64,000 nt of DNA, taken from positions 4,085,182 to 4,149,181 of the forward strand of contig NC_087384.1 in the NCBI RefSeq assembly GCF_963675165.1, written 5' to 3'. A program made the translations under genes and the position numbers. Under the pieces are notes generated by a model. It made no database searches. It saw only the letters and a program-made list of their open reading frames with translations, and was not told the origin of the DNA. The DNA is from Halichondria panicea (lineage: Eukaryota > Porifera > Demospongiae > Suberitida > Halichondriidae). Within the stretch, counting starts at the first letter, position 1, and every line of letters starts with the position of its first letter. Shown here piece by piece: positions 1-19,849 of this stretch.

Positions 1-466
1 AACAATAACATTTTAATATGGATCAACAAAGTTACACCTTCCCAGTGACTTCTCTTGGAGGCAGCCATTACTGAAGGGGTCACACTCTACTCCACTTCTT
101 GAACAAACTCTACTCTATAATTACAGTACAGGGTAGACCTAGTACCTATAGCTACAAAATTAAAACAAGTGAGTAATAATTCGCAATTCGCCACGTAGAT
201 GATTATTTCTTTCAATATTTCATTCTATTTCTAAAACAGCGAAAAACGTCATAATTATAATTTTATTCATGGTGTCTACATTATACAAGTACAAAAGTAT
301 GTGGTGAAAATGTTCCTCTGAAAATAATATGAGTGTGGTCAGTCTAGCAGGAGGTTAGGGGTAGGGGTTGAGGGAATTCACTGAGCAACAAGAGTCCCAT
401 TCCAAAGACTGAATAAAAACAATATCAATTGAAGTCAGCGTGACATAATGTACATATAGTTCATAG
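1..466. other. Spacer downstream of POLD4; no gene seen
   Basis: I see no coding exon here. The complement carries AATAAA at 262-267, about 200 bp past the POLD4 stop, which is a reasonable polyadenylation signal for that minus-strand gene. The rest is AT-rich and without recognisable domains. Confidence 0.4.
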
Positions 467-1947
467 TTACCATTCTGTATAGAGGGGGTCATCTGTATGT
501 TGTTGGATTAGCTGCATAATTTTGGGATCAGGGTTTAAGTCAAGTTTCTTCGCTCTATCCCATCTTTCAGTACGACTCACACCTAGAATTTAAACGAACA
601 TCCCTTGGATTTATTAGTAATAAATACATGTTACAAAATGAGCTAGTGATCTGATCTGTCACAATAAAACCTTGTACTGATATATATATATAATTATATA
701 TACATATACAGCCTAGGGTCACAGTAGGTCAAAGTCATGTGACACCTAGCCTAAGCTACACGTACTTGTAGTGCCTCTAAAAACATTTCGTTGAATAAAA
801 AAATGTTGCGCTATTTAGTCAATGACGTTGCGTCTTATTCGTGGGACCTAATTTTTAAGGGTCGCTAACCCTCAAATTTCGCGATATACAGTACATGTGT
901 ATAGTACAAAATATTATTTTGTCCACTTCATCAAAGTCTGGACGAGATAACAGCGTACCCAATAAGTCCTTCCCGATATAACTAGCATGCACTGTACGAG
1001 CTAGAGTTAGTTCAAGCAATTCTTTCCATATATAAATGGGAAAGCACTTAAATTCGAGTACAAAAAAACCAGTGGAGAATGCGCTTAAAATCAAGATACG
1101 CTGATACAGTGGGTAAAAGCACTCAGCTTGTGCCTCGTGCAATTAGAGGCGGTGCCGTTACTTGTTAATTTGTTAAATATTAAGCAATAATTATATTGTA
1201 CTCTTAACCATGCTATCAAGAGTATAATATAATTAGATCTTTACCGTATAGCGCGTAATTTTCGTGGGGTAAAAAATTCAAACACAAGGAGATTTTCATG
1301 GCCTGCACTGTATTGCAAACGTTCCGTAACCACGCCTATATTTTCGTGGGTTCGTGGAGGTTAGCTTGCTCACAAAAGTAACGAACATTTACCCCATGAA
1401 AGTCACCCGCTAGTTACTAAAACAATACCGTACTTTAATGCGACACTTTTAAATAATTACGAAACCATAAGTCGTTTCTTTTGGAAGTTGAAAAATTATG
1501 TTGAAGTCCTGGTGTCGCATATTTAGAGGGTCGCCATCTAACATTGGAGGTTACTCTACTATCCTCAATTATATATAGGTCTTAAAATTACATTGTTTCT
1601 TGCGGTCTGTGGTTTGACCTCTATTTAGGACGCGACATAAAAAAATAATTGTCAACGCGCAGTTGCTACTTTTAGAGGTCAGAAAATTAGAGAATGTCGC
1701 TTTAAATCGAATAAGTACGGTATCATTTAAACTTATAGATCTCACCAGCAGCTGGACCATATGCATAATCCAAATCAAAGGCTTTTAGGAGCTGAATTTC
1801 TTGTAGATCTACATCAGGTTTAATTGCATCAAGTTTTATAGTGGGATCTTGCTTGGTGATCTCTCTCATTAAGACCTTTTTGGGGGGTTGCTTTCTTTTC
1901 TGCTTAAAATAAAACTGCTCCAGTGAAGGTTGGTGAGATGCCGCCAT
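467..1947 (-). CDS. POLD4: DNA polymerase delta subunit 4 (p12), two exons
   Basis: Smallest accessory subunit of replicative DNA polymerase delta, a nuclear protein that stabilises the holoenzyme and contacts PCNA. Exon 1 is 1746-1947 and exon 2 is 467-582. The GT donor at 1745 and the AG acceptor at 584-583 join in frame through a split Gly codon. The product is 105 aa; the human protein is 107 aa. The conserved core reads LLKAFDLDYAYGPAAG, then VSRTERWDRAKKLDLNP, then TDDPLYTEW at the C-terminus, matching the p12 family along its length. Residues 6-13 (QPSLEQFY) form a textbook PIP box, followed by a basic run (KQKRKQPPKK). The ATG sits 163 bp from the MTFP1 ATG on the other strand, so a shared promoter is likely. 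The intron (583-1745) contains a foldback repeat. Confidence 0.93.
1242..1434. repeat. Foldback repeat in POLD4 intron
   Basis: The left edge reads TTACCGTATAGCGCG and the right side carries ACCCGC and ATACCGTA in inverted sense. The ends are those of a foldback family found also at 3525-3632, 10982-11164, 32363-32591 and 53028-53214. Arms are imperfect here. It has no coding capacity and is probably a MITE-like element. Confidence 0.5.
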
Positions 1948-2110
1948 GGTGCAGTGGATGTTCCTGCTGTGATCAATAAAATCAGCAACCGTATTCCTCG
2001 GGCTCTGGCTCTTCTATGTGTAGATTTACGTGTCTCTCCTTTGTGTTGTGACTGCTGAGTCAGTAAACAAATCAGAGGGTTACTCCTACTAATTAATCAA
2101 GCACGTTGCC
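1948..2110. promoter_or_regulatory. Bidirectional promoter region between POLD4 and MTFP1
   Basis: Only 163 bp separate the two divergent start codons, so the core promoters and 5' UTRs of both genes must lie here or overlap the first exons. I see no TATA box at a convincing position. Function is inferred from geometry. Confidence 0.6.
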
Positions 2111-4879
2111 ATGGACCAGCCTCAAGACAGGGTTAGGGATGTGTTCAGAGAGATTCCATTGAGATACTTGGGTAACATTATAAATCTACATGCATCTGTA
2201 TGATGATAATTATCTGTATGACAGGGACATTACATCTGTATGCCTCTGGGCTACACAGAAAAATCCACACAGGACCGTTCTAGTTAATGACGAGTTCGAG
2301 TGTCCTGCAGGATTTTTGATTAGGGGGGAAATGCACTGACAAGGGGGGTTGGAGGACCTACCCCCCATAAAAATATTGGATTCTGGTGAATAAGCAGATT
2401 TTGAATGTGGGTACTGGGTGTATTTTTCTTTGTGCATGAGTCAGCAGAATAGGCCATGTGACCCAGTCTACATCTAGCTTCACCTAAGATATATATATTC
2501 CAAGCAATTTCCAAGCATACTTATATAACTGAACGCAAATTCTAGGAGGGATCTCCCCTTTCCCCCAGCTCCTGTGTGACACCCTATAGCTAAATAGCTG
2601 TCACAGTGTGCTTAGCAGCCTGAGGATTTCAGTAAAATCATGCAGCCTGAGCATAGCTTGTACATTTAATTATGCATCGGTTGTGCAGAATGTGGGTGTG
2701 CGTGTTCATGTTGAAACGAGCCCAATATGAGACAGTGTAAAGAGTACATATGTACTTGCTTTCTGCATTTAACACTGCTTCTACAACGTACGTACGTACA
2801 TACAGCATTTTAATTCAAACTTAAGTGTGTGTAAAATTCACTGGGTACTGTATATCTGGAGTGACTGTTTCAGGCAGAAGATACTGCATTAGATATGCCA
2901 GAGGTATAGCCAATAGAGTGTGATGCATAGTGTTCGATGTCTTATAATTAATGCCACCTTGTGCCCTATATCTAATTGCAGGTTATGCTAATGAACTTGG
3001 TGAATCTTTTCGCCACATGGTCCCACTGAGGCTGGTTTGCTTTAGCTATGTCATATCCTCTGGCTATGTACTGTCACACGCTATATTCCAAGGCCTTCAT
3101 GCGAACAAAACTGATAAAGTTGTCCTTCAGCAAACGCCAATACATGGCTATCACAGTGTGAACAGTTCACATCAGAACCACAACGTGAAGGTGTCTCCTG
3201 GAATAGCATTTCTGGACACACTGTTATGGCAGGGGCTGGCCTCTGTGTTAATACCTGGTATAGCCATCAATAGACTGTGTGCCATTTCAAGGACTGTGTT
3301 GAACAAAAGGGCAATGCATTTGTTGGGATCAGCAAGTAAGAAGTGGATTGTTACTGGGATAGGACTAGCAGCCATTCCCATCATCATACACCCTATAGAC
3401 AGGTAGAGTGTAATGTTATGTTTAGTCTTCATGCAGAAGAGTCGCAGAGGGGTACAAATTATTATTATGGGGGGAAGCCGGATATCTGCACATGCACTGC
3501 CCCAGGAAGTTTTAATTGCATGTACTGTATAGCGGGTATATTTCGAGGGTATAAATTTTCGCTGTTTATTTATGCCTAATCCGCGAAAACCACGAACATT
3601 TATACCCTCGAAATATATACCCGCTATACGGTAGACTATACTATGTAGATGCAAGCATAAAATATTGCGTTTTGGCGGCTACAGTGATTTTTATTTGTGC
3701 GATAAACCGGCCATTTGGTGTGGCACGGATTGCTAGAGCTCTATATATAGATGTTTACTGCACAAAACTCTACCTGAAATGCGGCCACTCACTATTAATT
3801 CCTGTACTGGCTGTCCCAAACTAGGTTTTCAATGTAATTTACATAGTCACTAGATTTAAGGTAAGGTCGTTTTTAGCCGCAGCCACTTCGCTATTCAGGC
3901 CAAGCTGCACCGTCCCAAGGGTGACCGGATTAGCGACAGTCTATTTCCTCAATTAAACACTGCCATTTCATTGGAGGCTTTGATACAAATTTATGCTACA
4001 TAGGTACGTATGATTTTGTCAAATCTAACCCACTCGGAGAAAGGAGCGATTGAGTTTGTGAGAGCGCTTCAGGATGGACCGGAGTCGGCAACACGTGATG
4101 TTACTCTTCATCAGTTGGTGGACATTTTTGATCGAAAGAATTTCAACATAAGAGCAGATTTTCACTATTTGGCGACTGTTTTTCTGAACCTTTCCCAAGT
4201 GGCCAGCCCTCGCCTAACTAAGCATTAGTCAGTATCACGCATGAGGCATTGTCAGCCACAGGTCGCCAACTATAGCGCTCCATTGCATCCGTGAAAAGTC
4301 GGCCTGGTGACGCGGCTATAAAACAGTACTACTGTATTTTGCTTTCACGCTTAAAAAATTCGTTAACTATTACTTTGTTTGTACGTGCATGCAGAAATTA
4401 TTATGCTCAGAAGATTTATTGTGCTCGATCAGAAGCAAACATTTTATGCTAGCAAATCTGCCAGGGCCTATTTGTGATTCGTGTCAACAGCTTTGCTTGG
4501 TTTTGTGGTGGCTTATATATAAATCTTGTGTTTTTTAAAGTTTACAGTTTTCAGCTCCTCCCCTTCATAAATGAAGTCCTGAACTGTGCACCAGAGGAGG
4601 TCCGACATGCGTGCACGAATCACTACAAGTTCAGTGCATTTGGCCTGGAGATTATCACGTGACCACAATGACATCAATGCACTGAACTTGTAGTGATTCG
4701 TGCACGCGTGGTACGCATAACCATAATAATTGCGCAGTCATGTAAGGCCCGGTTTATTAGCTGTGTAGTCTTCATGTATCATTAACTTTAACAATAATTA
4801 TTTTCCCTGCAGTTTTGTGGACAAGCTAATGGAGTCTATTGTTAGTCTAAGATCAGAATGCCAAACTATCACAAAATAA
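2111..4879 (+). CDS. MTFP1: Mitochondrial fission process protein 1 (MTP18), three exons
   Basis: Inner-membrane mitochondrial protein that promotes fission. Exons are 2111-2171, 2982-3402 and 4813-4879, with GT donors and AG acceptors; the phases join to give 182 aa (human 166). Recognisable blocks are RYLGYANELGESFR near the N-terminus, FLDTLLWQGLASVLIPG, AINRLCA and, near the C-terminus, PIIIHPID followed by FVDKLMES. The hydrophobic segments around LVCFSYVISSGYVL, SVLIPGIAIN and GIGLAAIPIII fit the family's membrane segments. Exon 3 was placed because only the acceptor at 4811-4812 restores the conserved tail after HPID; a nearer acceptor would end the protein after a few residues. The gene converges with CaMKK. 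Confidence 0.93.
3525..3632. repeat. Foldback element in MTFP1 intron 2
   Basis: Near-perfect inverted repeat. The left arm begins CTGTATAGCGGGTATATTTC and the right arm is its complement ending GCTATACGGT. The arms are about 32 bp and the whole is about 108 bp. The same ends occur in several other copies in this window. MITE-like; no coding potential. Confidence 0.75.
4010..4228 (+). other. Unidentified 72-codon ORF in MTFP1 intron 2
   Basis: An ATG-started open frame of 72 codons lies between MTFP1 exons 2 and 3. Its composition looks protein-like (EKGAIEFVRALQDG, then TLHQLVDIF). I have a faint impression of the RecQ-like C-terminal pattern TLHQLVD, but cannot support a call. It is not part of MTFP1. 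It may be a fragment of a mobile element or a processed exon. Confidence 0.25.
4606..4711. repeat. Palindromic repeat with about 34-bp arms
   Basis: The arm GCGTGCACGAATCACTACAA continues to TTCAGTGCATT and returns in inverted orientation after a spacer of about 35 bp. Single arms of the same sequence occur at 7620-7683 and 52885-52943, both next to a CCTCTG-containing flank. This is therefore an interspersed element and not a local hairpin. Confidence 0.75.
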
Positions 4880-5386
4880 TTCTTTATTAAGTCATTAATC
4901 AACGCCTCCCAATAGTAATCATTTAAAGACCGTCAATTATAATATACTATCCACATTGTCGAGGTATACATTATAGAGTTGATGAAGTATTGCAATTTAC
5001 ACGCACACTTTACCTGACCACAGCCAATCTAGGGTACATGGGACTTGTACCCTGGAGTATCCTGAGAGTTTCAGGATATTCCTTAGTGTATACCTCATGC
5101 CGCTAACCCCGAGGCATGAATTAGCCTTTTACTCTTCATGATTATGACGCCATTTTGGCCCACATACATGTACTGCCGAGAATAATGAGACGTATGTTAT
5201 TACAAGTCATTTATCGCTACATTTTAGGTGAGTTAAAAATTACAATGCTGACACGAAACTACAGCACAAACTGAAACAGCATCACTGAAACATGGACAGC
5301 AGGTACATGTATATAGTGCACACAACAACAGGTATACATCGTGAAGCTTGATGAGACACACAAAAGTGTGGAGTGTTAGTTACTTC
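4880..5386. other. Convergent 3' spacer between MTFP1 and CaMKK
   Basis: AT-rich sequence between two facing stop codons. I see no exon here. TTTATT at 4883-4888 reads AATAAA on the complement and could serve CaMKK, but it lies 500 bp from that stop. Confidence 0.4.
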
Positions 5387-13526
<8,140 letters not shown>

Positions 13527-13920
13527 TATTCACTCGAGTATACGGTAGCAGTCAAAGTCTCCACCTACACAGTACAGACACAGAACACATAATTATTGTG
13601 GATGACTAATTTCAAGAAGGATCTGCTAAACCACAATAATACTAAAAGAACTATTTTACCTACCTAGATTGTTTCTGACTTACTTGCTGGCTACTTTGAC
13701 GTGAAAAAAACAGATAAAGGTCTTGTTATATACAGTACAGAATCCACAGCATTCCACTCACTGTCACCATAGATCTATCTATGCTGTCACTATTGTATAA
13801 GCTTCCTGCTCATGTTGCATGACGACATGGCGGCCCTGTTTACTTCCCTTGCGGATGCCGGGACTTGGCCATCACCACGTGCTCTGGTACCCACGTGCAT
13901 TTTACAGCAAGGCTCAAAAG
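13527..13920. promoter_or_regulatory. Bidirectional promoter region between CaMKK and FET genes, with two CACGTG boxes
   Basis: The 394-bp spacer separates two divergent ATGs. Palindromic E-box/CLEAR-type hexamers CACGTG lie at 13876-13881 and 13892-13897, 16 bp apart and within 50 bp of the FET start codon. The hexamers are seen directly. Use by bHLH-zip factors (MITF/TFE, MYC/MAX or USF types) is inference. Confidence 0.55.
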
Positions 13921-16900
13921 ATGGCGGCACAACAAGGAGGAGGTAAGCCAGCGATTTGAGCGTTGAGTTGTCTAGTTATTTGTACTGATCATGTCTATGA
14001 GATGCATTATGCCTTTATGTACCCTCACAGGATTTCAAAACTACCCTCCACCAGCACCAGCAGGAGGAGCTGGGTATGTGTTTGATGGTGTACTACATCT
14101 GTAAATATAAATTATACTCTACTATACTATAATGCTATGAGAGACAACTTTGTTTGTGTGTACTTATTTTGTTGCGTAGTGCCTTTGGTCAGGTAGTGTT
14201 ATAGATAACAGCATTAAACTCTTCTTGCTTGCATGGTGCCCATAGTATAGTACAGATAGTCTCTGTGTATAAAGCATCACTTTATCTTTTGACTCACCTT
14301 TGATAAAGGTATGGACAAGCCCAACAAGCTACAACCCAACCAGCTGGATATGGTAAGGGAGACTGTTGTTTCAATGGCGAATTTATAGTCTATAAAACAA
14401 TTCCCGTGTTGTTATCATGTCACCTAGTACCGCTCCATTATGCACAGGTTATCAACAATCACAAGCAGGCCAACAACCAGCTGCCTATGGTGGAGGATAC
14501 CAGTACAGTACCCCAGGGGGAGCAGCACCAGTTCCCCCTGTCCCACCAGGAACGTACCCCCCTACCTCTCAACCAGCACCAGCTGGTTATTCTGCAGCTC
14601 AGCCTACGGCTGGATACGCCCCACCTGTCCAACCAGCCGGTGGATATAGTGCTGCCGTGCCCCCTGTTGGTGGGTCTAGTCAATATGGAGGGCAACCACC
14701 TCCACAGCAGCCACCAGCTGGACAGGTATACCATGCTGATTATCTTTTAAGAAAAAGTTTGTCGGTGGGAGGAGGGGGTGCTGTTGTGTTAGGTCATCTA
14801 AAAGAGCACTCACTCAAGCCCATGTATGATATAATTATATAATTGATTCACAACATTTTCGCAGATTTATTTTAGCTAAGTAGCTAGACTTACGATGCTC
14901 GAGATGACTAGAATTGTCTCTTTGTTTGTTTTCTAAAACTTTTCTGCAAAACGTACTTGCAACGTGCAACGGTAATTTAATAGCAACGGTACGATAAATT
15001 AATACGGTATCAAAACGGAAACGTTACGAACGTACTACATAAACGGAACGGATACTTTATATTGATCGCTACTGTACCACTCCTCTCCTCATACAGCCTG
15101 GTTATGCTCCGGGTGGCCCGCCCCCTCCTGCTCCCAATTACCCCACTCCCCCTGGAGCCCCATACCAACCACCACCTGGAGTACCGCCCCCTGGCCCACC
15201 ACCTGGTGGACAAGGGTTTCCCCCACCTGGGGGTAACTTTGGAGGCGGTCGCCCCCCGGCATATGGTGGATATGGTGGTGAGAGAGACGGAGGGTTCGGA
15301 CGACGTGAAGGTGGACACAGTGGACCACCTCGGTGAGTGCTCTCCTGTCAACGTATAAGGGATTGCATGCAGTGGTTTGTGAGAATACGGTGTGCAGAAA
15401 AGGGGCACGCTTAGGGTTCAGGCTTTACTTTGCTTTGATTGTCGTAATAGTGGTGTGCTAATTAAGACAGTCCATATTTTGCAAATTAAATGGTTGAGAG
15501 TGTCTTTTCTTGTTAACTTTTGGGAAACTACAGTTTGTATGATATGTGTGTAATTTATAGTCCATAGTACATTACATGTATTATGCTATGCTAAACTTGG
15601 GAGAGCAAAGATATACGTTTAATGTTGTGCTTTTAACTCTGATCTTCTCTCCAATCTCTTCACATGGTTCAATTACTGACTGGTTGGTATTCAATTCTCA
15701 ATCGGTGAATGAAAAAAATCTTTACAATTGAATGTTGGTGGTCTGGTTTGAACAGAAGCGGTGGTGGCTATATGGGTGGTGGTGGCCCAGGGAACGGTGA
15801 GTTATCTGTAATGGTAGTCACCATTAACGGCTCAATAATTATTCTAAATTGTAGTAGGTGTATGCATTTTTTTAATGTTGCGTGTAAAGACCGTAATTTT
15901 TATTTGAATAATGTTATTAGGATATTGTAGTCGACTTCACCATGGCCTATTCACATTGGTTGTTTCATGCAAACTTTTAGTGGTTGTAATTGTATGAGCG
16001 GTTCGTCAACAGGTGGTTTTTTGTGTCTTCATTTCAAGCGCATCTCTAAGTATAGAACTAAGGGTCACAGTACATGTATTTAATTAAGCACTAGGGGGAG
16101 TTAGTGTAAAGTAATCATCATTGACATTTTTGGTATTTGTGTGTATGTGCCTGGCTACAGTGTAATTATTTGGTTGCTTCCAGGGCTCATCGTACACCAA
16201 ATAGTTATTAATTATATGATTAGTCAGTTTCATGCAGTTCGCTGACGTTTACAAAGGTTTTCTTGCACGTTTTGAGTGATCGTTTCGTGCATTGTGGTGT
16301 GTTTAAAAGCTGTGTGTCGAAGTACTAAAAAATACGTACTTAACTTTAAGGTACACGGTACTAATGGTAACAACGAGTGTTGCAAGCGTGCGCTTGCTAA
16401 TGCCTCTCGCCATATTTTTGCTTTCGCTCAAAAGTATTAGAGTGTTATAGAAGAGATAAATAATGCAATGTACTTTCATCGTTTCACAAGAAAAGGGGGT
16501 CCACAGTTAATAGTGCATACTGAGTCAAAGGCATAATCAGTAGTCTGTGAGATAAGTATTAAAGACAGAATTCAAGCAGTCTAAAAAGAAAAGGTTGGTT
16601 TGTGGCTTACCAGGACCTCAACAAAGAAGAAAATTGCAGGATCTGGGATTCAAAATGACTCGTGGTATGGAGCGCGCATGCGCATTACACCCAGGAATAA
16701 GGGGTGTGTCTGAAAGTTCACTAATGGCTACTAAAAATTAGTAGCTAGCTTCTTTAGCAGCTCTTTCTGAGTCTCGTAGCTAACAAAAAGCTAGCGCTTT
16801 AGTGCAAGGCTAACAAGTTTGTGCGAACAGATGATGCTATGAAAGATTCTGAAGAGACTGCAACAGCCTTCAATGTGAGTCAAAGTAGCCATAACTCGAG

Positions 16901-19194
16901 AAAGAAGCTTTAGTTTGCTAATCCACGAATCAAAATCCAAGAGAATGTGGCTAGAATCCTATAGAAGGTGTTAGTTTTCGTCGCATTGCAACCGTTGACC
17001 AGTTACAGCTGGAACAGACACACACACACACACACTGTCAGCTTTACCGTATCTATCGTGCGGCTACGCCTCAAGGCATAATTATTATTGCACTGAAATG
17101 TGTACAGTGCTATTAATAGCATATCACACCAGTATGAGTAAATTACACGTCGTCAAGCTGTAATTACACGGATTTGGTTTCAATACCGCCATGGTTAAAG
17201 TGCAATAAAAACTGCATCCTATCCGACTAGCAATCAATTGCACATTAAAAAAGGTTAATAGCTGTGAAAATGAACACCTCTAAATGCACAAGGCAAAGCT
17301 GAATGCTTTACTTTTCCAGTGCTTATTATCTCTGCCTTCACGGGTATCTTAACCGTACTATTAGTAAGCTGTAGGTGGTTTCCATGCGCATGGCAACATG
17401 CATAATGCTTGTACTGGATCTAGTAACATGTGCACACAGTAGAGCTACATCTTTTTGATTTATAGGAGGATTACAAGGAGAGAAGCGGATTAGAGAAGAT
17501 GCTGTGTACATTACAAATCTTACTGATGACGTCTCAGAAGAGAAGATGGGGGAGCTGTTTGGCTCTATTGGTGTTATAAAGGTGGGTTAGACACTGAATG
17601 TTGTGTGTATATATACATAATGTAGTGGTTGTGTTCATGTGCAACTCAAATGTGTATGTGTTGCTCGACTTCATTATGTACCCATTCATTAGTCAAACGT
17701 ATACGTGTAGCAAATACTAAATTTGTCAGTAATTAATGTCTTTATTATGATACCAACTATGCCACTGGGGACACAATACATGTACATGTTTGTATATTTA
17801 CATGTAGTACGTGCTAGTACGTGCTTTCTGCCATTACATGCAGTACAACCGCAAGACGCAGAAACCACACATCACTCTGTACACAGACAAGAGGACAGGC
17901 AAATTTAAGGCAAGGCTATATAGCTGATGCACCTCCTTATAATTATGATGATTTGCATGGCTCTTACATTGTATAGGGAGAGGCTTTGGTTGTCTATGAA
18001 GACCCTAGTGCAGCTAAAGCAGCCATTGAATGGTTTAACGGTAATACAAAATACTATTTATTCTCAGTGTACACAATTATTAGTTGTATGTAGTGCCAAA
18101 CAAATGTTGTGCTGTGAAATCCTTTTTGTGTTCACTCCATTCAGGTAAAGATCATTTTGGCAGTAACATCAAAGTGGAGTATGCCACCCACATTGAGCCG
18201 CCTGGAGGTTATGGTGGTTACCGTGGAGGAGGGGGGGGAGGAGGAGGGTTTAGAGGTTCTGGAAGGGGTGGCGGAGATTTTGGTGGTCGTGGAGGTCGGG
18301 ATTTCGGTGACCGCGGTGGTGATCGTGGTGACCGCGGTGGCAGGGGTAGAGGGTCTTTTGTTCAAGCCGCAGGAGACTGGGAATGTCCAGATCCAAAGTG
18401 AGTGTGCACCTCACACTGTTTTTATGATGATGCATACTTAGTGTACAACTCTACTACGTACATGCATAGTTTTACAAGCTTTAGTCAGCAAATCTCAGGA
18501 GAAAGTGGCTGGAAGTCTACAGAAGATGTTAGTTTTTGGCGCATTGCAACCGTTGAGCAGTTACAGCTGAAGCACACACACGGAAAACTTTACCGCATTC
18601 CTTGTGCGGGTCGCCTAGAAGTGTAGTGATTATACAAATTCAGATTATGTCGTGTGTTAACAGTAGATGTATGTACGTGTTATTACATCAATTTGAGGTA
18701 GTGATGAAATGCACTAAAGGAGGCACATTGCATGTCTCTCTGACGCTAGCTATCTCTCTGTGCTAACGCCAGAGTTGTGTGCTAGCTTAGAAGAATAAGA
18801 ACATGTGCAAGGGCCATCTGAACCTCACATATTCCATATAGTGGGAATTAGTACTGTTTTGTGGTGAAGTCTAATTAAGGTTACTGCTTCGTTTCCGTCA
18901 ACAGTTGTAGGAATATGAATTTTGCTCGTCGCCATGAGTGCAATCGCTGTGGTGTTTCTCGGCCTGGGGGTGGTGGTGACATGGGTGGAGGAATGCGTGG
19001 TGGCGGTGGCTTCCGTGGGCGTGGCGGTGACAGGGGTGGATATCGTGGACGTGGGAGGGGAGGTCCAGACCGATATAGGTGAGTGAAGGAGCCTCATTGC
19101 GTATAATTATATAAATTAGTGGGTTTGGTCATGGTGGTTTTTCTGTTCATACAGAGACAATGATAGATCTGGTGGAAGAAGCAGGCCATACTAA
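13921..19194 (+). CDS. FET-family RNA-binding protein (FUS/EWSR1/TAF15, cabeza-like), 12 exons
   Basis: Nuclear RNA/DNA-binding protein acting in transcription and splicing, with a phase-separating low-complexity N-terminus. Exons: 13921-13942, 14031-14073, 14309-14352, 14448-14725, 15097-15332, 15756-15796, 17466-17581, 17844-17909, 17977-18040, 18145-18397, 18905-19078, 19155-19194; total 458 aa. Residues 1-220 are rich in Gly, Gln, Tyr, Pro and Ser. An RRM follows (about 230-318; [10 protein letters not shown] and [20 protein letters not shown]). Next come RGG-rich repeats, then a RanBP2-type zinc finger ([23 protein letters not shown]), more RGG and a terminal RSRPY, the PY-type nuclear import signal. 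The domain order is that of FET proteins; vertebrate paralogues cannot be told apart. Intron 8 has a GC donor (AAG|GCAAGG). Introns 6 and 10 hold copies of a repeat. AATAAA lies at 19429-19434. Confidence 0.93.
16365..17085 (+). repeat. Interspersed repeat family A, near-complete copy in FET intron 6
   Basis: Runs from ACGAGTGTTGCAAGC, through TAATGCCTCTCGCCAT, GCTAGCGCTTTAGTGCAAGG and GAGACTGCAACAGCC, to a (CA)n tract and CGTGCGGCTACGCCTC near GGCATAAT. The same order is seen at 36350-36985. Partial copies are at 18480-18630, 35690-36045 and 37365-37648. Inverted copies are at 29640-29985 and 56246-57081. No ORF, so a non-autonomous element. Confidence 0.8.
18480..18630 (+). repeat. Truncated copy of repeat family A in FET intron 10
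   Basis: Carries the 3' part only: AGTGGCTGGAAGTCTA, GCATTGCAACCGTTGAGCAG, a short CA run and CTTGTGCGGGTCGCCT. Diverged from the 16365-17085 copy. Confidence 0.65.
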
Positions 19195-19849
19195 CTTGAT
19201 TACTGTGGTGAAAATAGTGACTCTGTTCCTCTAAACTGCCTACTTAAAAGTCTACAATAGCTATATATACTCTTTTGTTACTCTGTAGTTCAGCTCTGAG
19301 CTGTATTGTTAATCTAGAAACCTTTTTGCAATCAAGCAATCTCATATGCACTGCCTATTACAAAAATGTACATATGTACATGTCTTTGCCACACTTAAGC
19401 AAAAATTGCTATCCAGTGAAGGATGTTTAATAAAAATTGTGCATCACTTAATTGGTATTTCAGGCTTAAGGTACTTCATCTATATACCGTATTGCTAGAA
19501 TGTTTTGCGAGCATCGATAAAATACGGTATCAATTGGAGGAATATAGAATCGAGGTATAGAGTTAGGAAAAATAAGATTAACTGTCCGGCCATTACTTTT
19601 CTTTCTTTGCTGCCTGCCTCATTTCGTCTATTCTTTTTTGCTACCTTCTATTTATGCATGAGCAATGACAACAGGTAGCAAGGCCTGGGAACGAGGCTAG
19701 ATTTTAGTCAATAGAGCCGAAACTTATAACTGTAGAAGCATAATAATTAAATAATATTCAGGAACATACTAAAGTATAAGGTGTGGTGACAACTAGGTGA
19801 TATGGTTATACATAATTATACAACACTTGCCTACAAAGATATAATTAAG
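19195..19849. other. Convergent 3' spacer between FET and ACOT genes
   Basis: Contains the FET polyadenylation hexamer at 19429-19434. A short inverted-repeat copy at 19481-19530 has ATACCGTATTGCTAGAATG and AATACGGTAT ends. No exon was found between the facing stops. Confidence 0.5.
19429..19434 (+). terminator. Polyadenylation signal AATAAA of the FET gene
   Basis: The hexamer lies 235 bp after the FET stop codon at 19194, inside a T/A-rich 3' UTR, and is the first canonical signal downstream. Confidence 0.55.

Noticed and set aside
3822-3836. Alternative last exon of MTFP1 after the acceptor near 3822
   Set aside because: It gives only three residues after HPIDR; the 4813 exon restores the conserved C-terminus.
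14406-14842. Alternative frames across the FET low-complexity exon
   Set aside because: They are shadows of the Gly/Pro/Gln/Tyr-rich true frame; only that frame joins in phase with its neighbours.
17018-17036. (AC)n run as a regulatory Z-DNA site
   Set aside because: It is the internal microsatellite of repeat family A and recurs in each copy.
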